Below are positions 45,899 to 54,405 of a stretch of DNA of 64,000 bases, piece by piece. The DNA is taken from assembly GCF_013393945.1 (NCBI RefSeq), contig NZ_CP040300.1, positions 47,207 through 111,206 on the forward strand, written 5' to 3'. The notes below the pieces were generated by a model. The model searched no databases. It saw only the letters and a list, made by a program, of their open reading frames with translations, and had not been told where the DNA came from. This stretch comes from Nostoc sp. TCL26-01 (GTDB taxonomy: Bacteria > Cyanobacteriota > Cyanobacteriia > Cyanobacteriales > Nostocaceae). The first letter of the stretch is position 1. Every line of letters starts with the position of its first letter. A program made the translations under genes and the position numbers.

Positions 45899-47188
45899 TT
45901 ATTCATTAGGTTGTAAGACATATAATCCGGTTGCAGCATTATAATCTGGTAAAAGATGTCGGCTACTGCTAACATTTTTACTTTCACATAAAGCAGCAAA
46001 AGATTGTAAACCGTCTAATCTTGCTGAAAGTTCGCTTAGAGTATCTAAATATTCAGCTATTGCAATTTGACGATGTAACCATGTTTGATCCCACTGGGAG
46101 CTATGGGACATTTCAAACTCTACATCAACATGAATTTTTTTAGTGCGAATATGCTCAGAAGATAGTGTGCGATCGCTGGGAGAAATTTCTACAATTCTTT
46201 CTACCCTTTCTGGAGTAATATACTCTTGAAAACGAGAATGATTAAAGCGATAAGTTGTAGATAAATAAGGGTTTTCATCACTAATTAATTCATTGCCCCA
46301 TCTTTCTGCTACTTGTTTAAATTTTGGTACTTCTATAGCTAGTAATTCTCTAGCTTCTTGATGTTGACCAATTTCTAAGAGAAGTTGCGCTTCTGTTGCT
46401 GTGGCTACAGCCCAACCTTGAATAGATATATCAGTATTGAGCATTAATTCAGCATCTAATTCTGGAGTAGCTTGTAGAGCTTGGTTAGCTAAAAATAAAC
46501 GTACTCTAGAAGCGACTTTTAGGGATTCTCTAGATGATTCATCGGGAAAGCGTTTGCGATCATCAAGTTCAGCATTTAAAGCAGCAATTTCTTTAATTAA
46601 CATTGCTTGATGAAGATGAGAGATAGCTTTAGCAAGACTTTGTTGTTTTTGTCGGTTATCTTCTACTAATAAAAAAAGATACCCAAGTTGCCCAGAGATA
46701 ATATTTAAACGATGCTCAACACGATCTAAACTGACTCCAACTTGGCTAAAACCTTTTTGTATACTACCTTCAATACGATATAAGCTTGCTTCCATTCGGT
46801 CAAAACCTTCCTCCATAGACTGTTGAATATGACCTAATTGCTTTTGAATTTGGTGTAATTTATAGCCCATATAGGCGAAGCCAAGAATACTGACACCAAG
46901 ATTTAAAACACTTGCTCCAGCAGCTACTTGACTTAAACCCATTACTGAGGATAAAGTTTTTTCAATGCCTAATAATTTATAATAATTAACACCTTCACCA
47001 ATGACCTTAGCTCCGCTAATTACTGTATTAGTTACTCCTGGCGCTTCTACTAAATGGCGGACGATTTGGCCTGCATTTTCTGTACCAGCAGCCCAACGAA
47101 TAACACTACCATAGCGTTTCATCGAGCCATCTAATAAACCTTTGATAATATCTGGATTATTAACTAAAAGAGTGGTATCTATTAACAT
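45899..47188 (-). CDS. Membrane-associated coiled-coil protein, dynamin cassette gene 3
   Basis: The start is probably at MLIDTTLLVNNPDI (429 residues); ATG 47200 is four codons upstream. Residues ~85-112 (AAGASVLNLGVSILGFAYMGYKL) form a Gly/Ala-rich hydrophobic helix or hairpin able to insert in membrane. A coiled coil of heptads follows (IQKQLGHIQQSMEEGFDRMEASLYRIEGSIQKGFSQVGVSLDRVE shortened; ~113-165), and then a helical, repeat-like C-terminal region (LLLEIGQHQEARELLAIEV). No family recognised. It starts at most 15 bp after gene 2, so it belongs to the dynamin cassette. Pore-like or membrane-tethering effector is a guess. Confidence 0.65.
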   Translation of the reverse strand: MLIDTTLLVNNPDIIKGLLDGSMKRYGSVIRWAAGTENAGQIVRHLVEAPGVTNTVISGAKVIGEGVNYYKLLGIEKTLSSVMGLSQVAAGASVLNLGVSILGFAYMGYKLHQIQKQLGHIQQSMEEGFDRMEASLYRIEGSIQKGFSQVGVSLDRVEHRLNIISGQLGYLFLLVEDNRQKQQSLAKAISHLHQAMLIKEIAALNAELDDRKRFPDESSRESLKVASRVRLFLANQALQATPELDAELMLNTDISIQGWAVATATEAQLLLEIGQHQEARELLAIEVPKFKQVAERWGNELISDENPYLSTTYRFNHSRFQEYITPERVERIVEISPSDRTLSSEHIRTKKIHVDVEFEMSHSSQWDQTWLHRQIAIAEYLDTLSELSARLDGLQSFAALCESKNVSSSRHLLPDYNAATGLYVLQPNE

Positions 47189-47202
47189 TCTTATTCTCAC
47201 TT

Positions 47203-48057
47203 CTAGCGATTATAAACTTCAAAATTTTCGTATGCTTCCATTTGAAGCCTTGGAGATATAGTAAAATTAACGACTAAATCAGGTAATTTACGAAAAGCAT
47301 CATATCTATCAAGTTGATTAATATTCGGCTTAAATCCTTCTTCACTTTGTTTTAGTTCAAGGCAGACTAAGTTAATGTCGTATTCTGATTCTCCTGCTGT
47401 CACTGAATAATTTTTGAGATTGGCTTGTTGTTGATTAAAGTTATTTTCAGAACCTAGCCATAAATATTTTGTAAATTTATAAAGTTTTTCTGCATCCTTA
47501 ATATCAATGACTTGTTTAGCATCTAATAATTTAATAAAATCTGATTGTGATGCAGAAATTACTAAAACTAAAAATTGTTTAGGAATTCTTTGAATTGAGG
47601 GAGATGGATAATTATCAATATGTCTAGTTTCTGCTGCACGAGTTCGCTGTTCTGGTTGTTGATTGAGCTTATAAAGCAAATAACCAACTGCTGTAATAAC
47701 GAAAGCAATAAGTGCAATCATTTTCATATTTTGACTCTTTATATTTATTAGCGCAAAAATTCTGTTGACTAATTTATATAATTGACTTTCTTCATCATAT
47801 TTCTCTAAGCCTAAAAATGTTAGTCTTTGTTGCTGTTTTGGTTTCCATTCTTCATAAATATAAATTGTTAATTCTTGTATTTGATTTAGCTGGCTATATC
47901 CTCTCAGAATATAATCAGCGATATTTTTAGGTAAATCAAGTTGATTACACCAAATTTTACTAGCATGATATAGAAAAAAATAAACAGAGTTACGACCTGG
48001 AAATTCACTGCATATTTGTTCAGTTACTTCGTTTAATTTTTTAACAAACATAATCAA
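47203..48057 (-). CDS. Single-pass membrane protein, dynamin cassette gene 2
   Basis: The 284-residue protein has an N-terminal helical domain (~1-105), one clear transmembrane helix (MIALIAFVITAVGYLLYKL, ~112-130) and a C-terminal alpha/beta domain (FLVLVISASQSDFIKLLDAK ... DLVVNFTISPRLQMEAY). ATG 48057 or 48051 may be the start. It follows the GTPase by 71 bp. No family recognised. The topology suggests it anchors the GTPase or signals across the membrane. Confidence 0.65.
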   Translation of the reverse strand: MIMFVKKLNEVTEQICSEFPGRNSVYFFLYHASKIWCNQLDLPKNIADYILRGYSQLNQIQELTIYIYEEWKPKQQQRLTFLGLEKYDEESQLYKLVNRIFALINIKSQNMKMIALIAFVITAVGYLLYKLNQQPEQRTRAAETRHIDNYPSPSIQRIPKQFLVLVISASQSDFIKLLDAKQVIDIKDAEKLYKFTKYLWLGSENNFNQQQANLKNYSVTAGESEYDINLVCLELKQSEEGFKPNINQLDRYDAFRKLPDLVVNFTISPRLQMEAYENFEVYNR

Positions 48058-48128
48058 AGATTAATCATTAAGAAATGAAATATTTTAGTTGGAAGCAAGA
48101 TGCTCCCTAAAATTTGATAAAAGTAAAA

Positions 48129-50642
48129 TCAAGATTGACGTAAATCTTTTTCTAACTTTTGATAAATTCCTGTTGCATTATCTTTTAGTACTTCAAAATT
48201 ATGCCAAAACTGTTTTTCATGTTCAAAATTATCCTCGATAATGCCTAATTGCTTTTCCAAAGCACGTTCAGCTAGATTAGTGAGGTCATTAACAGAATCT
48301 TCAAAGATACAGCTAACATAATCTAAGCGTTTGAGAATCCAGTCTAGTAAAATATCCCATAAACTTCCTTTTCCTTTCTCAATTCCACTTAACCATTGTT
48401 TTGCCATTAAATCTGGGGATGGAAGGAAAAGTTCAATATATTCTACATCTGCGGTAATATCACGAGTTACGGACTCTGTATAACTACGGGTTACAGGTTT
48501 TGTTTTGGTTCTACTTTTTGTACTTTGAAAACACGAACCACTTTGATAATATTCTGTATAGCTTTCATCTTCTGTTTTTGTACGTATTACGTTTTCGGTT
48601 TTCTGTCCAACTATTTCTGTCTTTTTAGAACGATCTTGCTTAATAGTATCTGAAATTTCAAAAAATTTCTCAGGTAAAGTTGGTAGATTTTGAGCTAATT
48701 TTTTACGGAAATCACTTATTGCTGCATTTTCAAAATCAATTGAAGAATCAAGGCTGTCTTCAGCGAAACAAATCTTTAATCTCTCAATTTGTTCATCAAT
48801 TAATGATTCTAAAGCTTGTTCAAATTGTTTCGATTTTCCTTGGAGAAAGAACTCTGCTCTGGCTGTTATAGCTGCTCTAATAGTGTGATATAAAAGACGA
48901 ACATGGCGTTCATTATGCTCAAGTTCTTTCTGTCCTTTCTCATCATCAGCACGTACACGCTTAACTAAATATTCTGACTCACAAGAAAATTGGCTTATTC
49001 TTCGACTAACATTATCATAGGTTTTAGCGATGTCATCAGCTAAGGAAGGTGATATAACTTCCCGTAGCCTATCTCTTAATTCAAAAGTTCCTTGATTATT
49101 TTTAAGAGCATCACGAACTGGAACAATTAAAACATCCGTTAAATCTCCTTCTACCTCACTGACAGCATCAAAAATTAGAGAAAACCCATTACGGCCTTTT
49201 TTTTCAGCATTTTTTTTAATTTTAAGCCTAATCTGCGGATTATCAGTTTTTAAACCTCCTATTAAATCCTCAATTTCAGCTTTAAATTCTCTGCCTATCT
49301 CATTGATATTTTTATGTAAAATGTGTCTAATTTTATTTAATTTACCCCTTTCTTCCTCAACTTGTTCTTGATTATAAATTTTTCGTGTTTGAATTAGGAC
49401 ATCCAGAAATTGTGATAAAGCCGAATAGTTATCAAATACATCCACTAAAGCTGGGAGTATTACCAGTTCTGCAAATGATTCTTGAACTCGTATACGGAAG
49501 CGTTCCCAAAGTTCTCTACCACCGCTCCATTCTAAACAATAGTGGAGAATTTGCCGCATGATTTCATCATCAATAGGCTTATTATTGTCTATATCATCTT
49601 CTATATCACGAAACCAATGTTTTAAATCTCGATTTTTTTTAGTATTTAATTTAATTATCCCAGCACAATCTTGAAACATTGCTTGGATGAATTTTAACCG
49701 TGTCTGTTGATCAACTTTTGATGCTTGGTTAAAAGCTCCTGCTCCCCAAGCACATTGGGCATAATATAAAAGACGAGCATTAAAAGGCAAAACATCAGGA
49801 AGTTCTGGAAGTGATAAAACGTCTTTAATTTCTTCTCTTAATTTATTAATTCGCACTTCTAGAGGTAAATCATCTGCTCCTCGTTGATCAACTCGATTCA
49901 AGATAAAAATCATTGAATCTGTGCGTCCCTGTAAATATTCGACAACTTTCTTTAATTCTTCTAATAGACGTTTTCTATGGTCATCATCCACTTGCATATA
50001 ATCTAAAGCAACTAGACTAAAAGCTTTATTAACTTGTTGTTGAATAGTTGCCAAATTAGCTCTATCTTGAACTGATTTAAGCCCAGGTAAATCAATCAAT
50101 TCTACTCCTATCCCTTCAGGTAAGCCTAGTAAGGAAGAATCACAAGCAGGTAAAAGAGGAACATAAGCTGTTAGTTGTGGTGCAACATACTCTTGCTTTT
50201 TACGTGCATCGTGATATGAGTGCATTACTCTGCGAATACGTTGATATAAATCGTCATCACTTAACCCCGTCCATTCACCAGTTTCCCACGCTGCATTCTC
50301 TGTGTCTACAATGAATAATTTTCCTTCCTGAGAATGTTTTAGGGTAAGGACTCCACCACTCATCTCACCTGCTTCAATTGGTGCAATTTTACGACCAATC
50401 AGCGCATTAACAATGGTTGATTTTCCAGAAGAAGTTGTCCCAATAGTTGCAATACGAAAACTAGGATTGTCTAATCGTTGGACTGCTTCTTGATAAACAG
50501 TTAAAAATCCTTCTAAGCAAGATTTAATACCAGGATCATCAAAAATTTCAGGAGATGAGTTAACTAAACGTGAAACTGAATTACCTAATTCTTGTAAAAG
50601 ACTATGGGTATTGTTTAATTTAGAAACAATATTAAGTTCCAT
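48129..50642 (-). CDS. Dynamin-like GTPase, dynamin cassette gene 1
   Basis: This is an 837-residue bacterial dynamin-superfamily protein. G1 is GTTSSGKST (68-76), the Thr-rich G2/switch region is near GEMSGGVLTL (92-101), G3 is DLPG (184-187) and G4 is NRVD (249-252). A long helical stalk (~400-640) follows, then a Thr/Ser-rich strand segment (TKTEDESYTEYYQSGSC; KPVTRSYTESV), and a C-terminal helical bundle. Dynamins bind and remodel membranes using GTP, and several bacterial ones act in stress or phage defence. The cassette lies directly next to the DUF499/DUF1156/SNF2 operon. Confidence 0.88.
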   Translation of the reverse strand: MELNIVSKLNNTHSLLQELGNSVSRLVNSSPEIFDDPGIKSCLEGFLTVYQEAVQRLDNPSFRIATIGTTSSGKSTIVNALIGRKIAPIEAGEMSGGVLTLKHSQEGKLFIVDTENAAWETGEWTGLSDDDLYQRIRRVMHSYHDARKKQEYVAPQLTAYVPLLPACDSSLLGLPEGIGVELIDLPGLKSVQDRANLATIQQQVNKAFSLVALDYMQVDDDHRKRLLEELKKVVEYLQGRTDSMIFILNRVDQRGADDLPLEVRINKLREEIKDVLSLPELPDVLPFNARLLYYAQCAWGAGAFNQASKVDQQTRLKFIQAMFQDCAGIIKLNTKKNRDLKHWFRDIEDDIDNNKPIDDEIMRQILHYCLEWSGGRELWERFRIRVQESFAELVILPALVDVFDNYSALSQFLDVLIQTRKIYNQEQVEEERGKLNKIRHILHKNINEIGREFKAEIEDLIGGLKTDNPQIRLKIKKNAEKKGRNGFSLIFDAVSEVEGDLTDVLIVPVRDALKNNQGTFELRDRLREVISPSLADDIAKTYDNVSRRISQFSCESEYLVKRVRADDEKGQKELEHNERHVRLLYHTIRAAITARAEFFLQGKSKQFEQALESLIDEQIERLKICFAEDSLDSSIDFENAAISDFRKKLAQNLPTLPEKFFEISDTIKQDRSKKTEIVGQKTENVIRTKTEDESYTEYYQSGSCFQSTKSRTKTKPVTRSYTESVTRDITADVEYIELFLPSPDLMAKQWLSGIEKGKGSLWDILLDWILKRLDYVSCIFEDSVNDLTNLAERALEKQLGIIEDNFEHEKQFWHNFEVLKDNATGIYQKLEKDLRQS

Positions 50643-51511
50643 TTAATTTTCTCTCTAATGTCCAAATTGAAGTAATGTAGCTATACCAATAACTTTGAAA
50701 ATAGCACCAAGTTTGATGATGCTATTGAAGCGGCAGTTGCAACACCACTTAGTAGCTTAATTTTAAAAAATATTCCCTAAAATACGAAAGTCTATTTCAA
50801 ATTAGACGCAAAGCCATCTAATTTAAATGAGTAATATTTCGGAAAAATAAAAAATAACTTTATGTATTAATACAGTATTCTTACTGATACAAAACTTTTG
50901 GTAATTTATTTGAATACTTGCTCTTATTGCTGAGTAAATATGATTTTTGGTTGATTTATAAGATTAACAATTACTAGTTATTCTTCAGTGATATTTTGAC
51001 TAATATCTCTTTTTTATTATTCAATTTATAAAAGTTTCATTTCTAAAGTTAAGTATGCTCGGTTAAGAGCTAGAAATAGCTATGCTTTGCCATCTTTGAG
51101 GGTTGGGAGTTATCACTTATGATGATAGGTACAAAACTCCTGAGTATGTGTGTTCCTGAGTCACCCACATAGGCGTTAAGTTAAGTAGAGCTAGTTGTAT
51201 GAGAAAATGGTAGTTGATAGATACCGGGAACTGATATTCTCAGCTTGCTGTTTTTTAGTGCTTTTCCCTTTATCAAGGGGCATGATGCTATTTCTTGCTT
51301 AATTTGTAGTAGCAATTATCTCCTTGTAGGAGATGCTCAAAATATTTTCAAAAACCTGAAAGTAAGAAACTTCAATCTCATTTTTTTACTTTGGTTATAA
51401 AAATCTAGTATTAATAATACTTGTGACCGCCTCCACTTCACAAGCCCCCTGCACCGTCGCGCCTCACAGAACAATAACAAATATATGAGTGCAGAATCGC
51501 CTGAGCAAAAT
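50643..51511. other. 870-bp intergenic region
   Basis: No ORF is supported on either strand. A+T-rich throughout, with a small hairpin TCTCCT-TGT-AGGAGA near 51,320. The promoter of the dynamin cassette should lie at its left end. Confidence 0.4.
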
Positions 51512-51715
51512 TCACAATCGATCTTTCTGTGAAGTTAAAGCTTGCTCTTTAGCTACGGCCTCAGCTATAACCTGACGTAGCCATTCGGAACGATTAGGCT
51601 TGTTACGCACATAAGTATCTAATTCGTCTGGCAACAGTACAGATATAGGTTTCGCACCAGATTTTACTCCTACTCCTTTTGATTGAAAGCGAGTAGCAAT
51701 ATCATTTCTTTCCAT
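51512..51715 (-). CDS. Small RHH-like DNA-binding protein
   Basis: The 67-residue protein has the ribbon-helix-helix pattern: strand PISVLLPDEL, helix DTYVRN, and helix RSEWLRQVIAEAVAKEQAL. Such proteins act as dimeric repressors or antitoxins. Two palindromic A/T boxes (51754-51833) lie right upstream, a likely autoregulatory operator. The divergent neighbour is the ArdA gene, so it may also control that. Confidence 0.7.
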   Translation of the reverse strand: MERNDIATRFQSKGVGVKSGAKPISVLLPDELDTYVRNKPNRSEWLRQVIAEAVAKEQALTSQKDRL

Positions 51716-51753
51716 AGTAATGAGCCTTTTTCTATAAGCTTATCTTAGCAAAT

Positions 51754-51833
51754 CCCGTATATATATGGCTATATATTAGTTATTTTAATCCAAAAATAAC
51801 TAAATATTGTGAAAATTCCCATATATATATGGG
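51754..51833. promoter_or_regulatory. Paired palindromic boxes, candidate RHH operators
   Basis: CCCATATATATATGGG (51818-51833) is a perfect 16-bp palindrome, and CCCGTATATATATGGC (51754-51769) is a near copy 64 bp away. They sit in the divergent promoter region between the RHH gene and the leader of ardA. RHH dimers typically bind such symmetrical sites; binding here is inferred. Confidence 0.5.
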
Positions 51834-51951
51834 ATAATAAAAGAGTGAGAAATAGGAAATGGAGTGCCAAAAAGACTCCCGGCAACGGAACCGAGACCGA
51901 AGCATCAAGCCCAAGAGCGTAGTGCCAAGTCCAAAACTCTTACATCAAAAA

Positions 51952-51995
51952 CAGAAAAAGCACCCCCGACGACCAATCTAAAGGTGCTTTTTCTG
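51952..51995 (+). terminator. Strong intrinsic-type hairpin before ardA
   Basis: CAGAAAAAGCACC (51952-51964) and GGTGCTTTTTCTG (51983-51995) form a perfect 13-bp stem with an 18-nt loop and a T-run within the 3' arm. It lies 27 bp before the ardA start, after ~120 bp of structured noncoding sequence (51,845-51,950), so it could end a small RNA or attenuate ardA. Confidence 0.7.
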
Positions 51996-52022
51996 AGTCT
52001 AATACTAGAAGGATTGTAACAC

Positions 52023-52775
52023 ATGAATTTGTTTTCTAACACCCTAATATTTCACTCAGAACTAGATGCTCAATTAGTTGCTGAACAGATTTACAACTGT
52101 CATCTTGAAGGCAATCTTTTAATCGTTCCTATTAAAGAACAAAGGGCAGTAGATTTAGCAATTAGTTTAGCTGGTGTTGACTTACCAATAGTTGAAGGTG
52201 CAAGCTGTTTGCTTCCATTTCCCAAGCATGAACGCGAGTGCCAAGACGATGATGCACCGCAAATTTATGTAGCTTGTCTATCTGCATACAACAATGGAAA
52301 ATTACACGGAATTTGGATTGACTGTACACAAGATGCTTCGGAAATTCAAGACGATATTGAATGGATGCTATCTTGGTCGCCTTGCTGCCAATATGAAGCC
52401 TGTGAGGAATGGGCGATCCATGATTTTCAAAACTGGCATGGTATTCACCTTGCTGAATGCGAAAGCATAGAAAAACTAGCTGAACTTGCTCAAATATTAT
52501 CAGAGCATGGTGCAGCCTATGCCGCTTATTATGAGTATGACAGTAGTGAGGCTAGTGTAGAAGATTTTCAAAAACATTACTGGGGTGAGTATGAAAGTGA
52601 AGAAGATTTTGTTTATGACCAAATCGAACAACAGGGATTGATGAAAAACTTAGAAGACATGGGTATTCCTAGCTTCTACCTCGATTTTAAGGCAATAGCC
52701 CGTGATTGGTTTATTGATGACTACTATTCAGTAGAAGAAAGTTATAACAAAGTCTACGTTTTTAGCCGTCACTAA
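52023..52775 (+). CDS. ardA: ArdA-family antirestriction protein
   Basis: The 250-residue acidic protein has PQIYVACLSAYNNGKLHGIWIDC (from ~81) and the repeated acidic helices (QDDIEWMLSWSP; ESEEDFVYDQ; IARDWFIDDYY) of ArdA, a DNA mimic that occupies type I restriction-modification enzymes during plasmid entry. Known ArdA proteins are ~165-170 residues, so the first ~75 residues here (containing LDAQLVAEQIYNCHLEGN) are an extension. Such genes are usually expressed early in conjugation, which fits the nearby relaxase. A terminator-like hairpin precedes it. Confidence 0.85.
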   Translation: MNLFSNTLIFHSELDAQLVAEQIYNCHLEGNLLIVPIKEQRAVDLAISLAGVDLPIVEGASCLLPFPKHERECQDDDAPQIYVACLSAYNNGKLHGIWIDCTQDASEIQDDIEWMLSWSPCCQYEACEEWAIHDFQNWHGIHLAECESIEKLAELAQILSEHGAAYAAYYEYDSSEASVEDFQKHYWGEYESEEDFVYDQIEQQGLMKNLEDMGIPSFYLDFKAIARDWFIDDYYSVEESYNKVYVFSRH

Positions 52776-52831
52776 TAAAATCAAGATGGTAGTTAATAAC
52801 TACCATCTCACTTTTAAAAAATGACTAAAAC

Positions 52832-52880
52832 AATTCGGAAGTCGGAAGTAAAAGTATTTCCGAATTCCGACCTCCGAATT
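52832..52880. terminator. Hairpin between convergent genes
   Basis: AATTCGGAAGTCGG (52832-52845) pairs with CCGACCTCCGAATT (52867-52880) with one mismatch. It lies between the ends of ardA and the minus-strand gene at 52,955, where a bidirectional terminator is expected. Confidence 0.5.
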
Positions 52881-52954
52881 GCGACTTTAGTTGACCAATT
52901 GACAAATCAATTTTGAGAAAAATCATTTGTCAATCTTGAAAACAGCAAGACTAA

Positions 52955-53446
52955 TTAACGTTGACGATTGGATTTTTTTGGAGATGTTTGTTTGATGTAA
53001 TCACTAGGAATAACCACAGTCTCTTTATGCAACCGCAAAAGGTAGCAGTAACTTTTGGTATTGGGACAGGCGATCGCTGAAGGAAAGTTGACACCTAAAG
53101 CGAAACCCAAGGATAAGTAAATTGCAAACGACCCCAGATAAATTAACCAGCCAGACCAACCAGAACCAATCCAACGAGCAAAATGAATTAAATTTATTCG
53201 GAATTGCTGAGATCGCTGACTACGTAGTGTCGCTTGCTTCTGTTCAGTCTCAATCCATTGCTGTGATTCATTAAGTTTGGTCAAAGCTATTTGGGTTGCC
53301 CGAAGCTTGGCTTTTTCCTCAATAATTTTATGTGCTTTGACCTCAATAGTACGCTTTTCCTCAGCTATTCTGATGTTGACCCATTCTCCGATGTCGGCGG
53401 CAAGCTCATTAAAGGCGGCTGCGGCTGGAATACTGGGGAAATCGGC
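52955..53446 (-). CDS. -1 frame extension with one membrane helix
   Basis: This frame has no ATG or GTG start. It is open from a TAA at 53462-53464 and its best independent start would be TTG at 53284. Residues upstream of that TTG are convincingly protein-like (DIGEWVNIRIAEEKRTIEVK ... EEKAKLRATQIAL), so translation most likely enters from the preceding gene. The extension is a coiled-coil stretch followed by a membrane helix (WLIYLGSFAIYLSLGFALGV) and a basic tail (SPKKSNRQR). Joined by -1 slippage at 53446-53452 to 247 residues of the upstream gene it would give a 410-residue membrane-anchored product. Confidence 0.6.
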   Translation of the reverse strand, partial: ADFPSIPAAAAFNELAADIGEWVNIRIAEEKRTIEVKAHKIIEEKAKLRATQIALTKLNESQQWIETEQKQATLRSQRSQQFRINLIHFARWIGSGWSGWLIYLGSFAIYLSLGFALGVNFPSAIACPNTKSYCYLLRLHKETVVIPSDYIKQTSPKKSNRQR

Positions 53447-54186
53447 TTTTTTCCCATGACCTTAGCTCTAAACGCCTCTCGTAGTTGCTGCCATTCCTGT
53501 TGAAAAGCAGATGATTTCATCTCCTCTAATAAAGATTGCAAATATAACTTGGGCAACCCAGCCATATCACCCTTGGCCTTCTGTCGCACCATTTCCCTAA
53601 TTAACTCTCGCTCCTCCTCACCCAATAAAGCCGTAGTATCTCCTAGCTGTTCCAAAAGTTTATCTGTATCTACATCTGGTGTCGAGTTATTCAGCCCGAA
53701 ATATTGTGCAACCTCCTCAAAAGATTTGTGTTGATTTTTGATTAAATCACAAGCCTCAAAAAAGCGATCGCACTCGGCTTGGTTATATTCATCCTGGTCT
53801 TTTAGTCCACAAGCTTGCAAAATTAAGAGAGATTCACCAAGCGTAATTTTAGCGCCTACTCGCTCCTTGGCTAATGACAGTAATTGAGAAATATCTTTTG
53901 GTTCACTATCGACAGATGGCTCATCTGACTGGGATTCATCTGAGCTAGGAGAATTTTTTGATCTCTTAGGTTTTGGCATAGCTTTAGTTGCTACAGTATC
54001 ACGTTGCTTTAACAACTCCATCACCTCAGAGTCAGTTTTACCCTGTTCAATGAGCTGACGACATTCACGGAAACAGTCAGCTTCATCCTCTGTATATTGT
54101 TCTTTCTGGGGTATACCACAGAGAGACAAAGTTCTCATGATTTCTTCTGGTGTAATGCTTGAAGACAGTTCTTCTTGACGATACAT
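53365..54186 (-). CDS. Plasmid protein downstream of ParM-like operon, with slippery site
   Basis: In the zero frame this is a 273-residue soluble protein. It contains two similar segments, TPEEIMRTLSLCGIPQKEQYTEDEADCF (~12) and TLGESLLILQACGLKDQDEYNQAECDRF (~114), that look like a duplicated helical domain, separated by a charged Ser/Glu/Pro-rich linker. Another helical region ends near residue 243. From MGKK (244-247) onward the zero-frame tail (PISPVFQPQPPLMSLPPTS) is low complexity, whereas the -1 frame continues as ordered protein. Family not recognised. It lies ~220 bp after the ParM-like operon, on the same strand. Confidence 0.6.
   Translation of the reverse strand: MYRQEELSSSITPEEIMRTLSLCGIPQKEQYTEDEADCFRECRQLIEQGKTDSEVMELLKQRDTVATKAMPKPKRSKNSPSSDESQSDEPSVDSEPKDISQLLSLAKERVGAKITLGESLLILQACGLKDQDEYNQAECDRFFEACDLIKNQHKSFEEVAQYFGLNNSTPDVDTDKLLEQLGDTTALLGEEERELIREMVRQKAKGDMAGLPKLYLQSLLEEMKSSAFQQEWQQLREAFRAKVMGKKPISPVFQPQPPLMSLPPTSENGSTSE
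53446..53452 (-). other. Canonical A AAA AAG -1 frameshift heptamer
   Basis: The minus strand reads ATG GGA AAA AAG CCG in the 273-residue frame, so A-AAA-AAG is in exactly the phase required for -1 slippage, and the -1 frame (GCC GAT TTC...) is open for 163 codons. AAGG, a weak Shine-Dalgarno-like stimulator, lies 8-11 nt upstream. A short CCGAT/ATCGG pairing is possible downstream but unconvincing. Confidence 0.55.
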
Positions 54187-54405
54187 AAAGGAATTCCTCG
54201 CTCAAATTGAAGTGAAATTACCGAATAAGAATTCAGGAGCCAGAATTCAGTTGGGATTCTGTGCGACCGGTGGATGAATCGTGGTTTAAAGCCCCCGATT
54301 TTAATCGTGGAGATAAGAAAATTTTTCCTTACTTGAAACCCCTGACTTTAGGCATGGGGTATTCTGACGGATGTATTCTGACTTCTGACTTCTGGTCATG
54401 TTGTG
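54187..54405. other. Intergenic, IS200/IS605-end-like hairpin
   Basis: The stretch holds ACCCC (54338-54342) / GGGGT (54356-54360) around CTGACTTTAGGCAT, and AAGCCCCCGATTTTAATCGTGG just upstream. These resemble the ends of TnpB-type elements as at 3,808. No transposase gene is present, so it is a relic or a MITE-like remnant. Confidence 0.4.

Noticed and set aside
53277..53503. Plus-strand ORFs over the frameshift site
   Set aside because: They lie opposite the minus-strand coding frames and resemble no protein.
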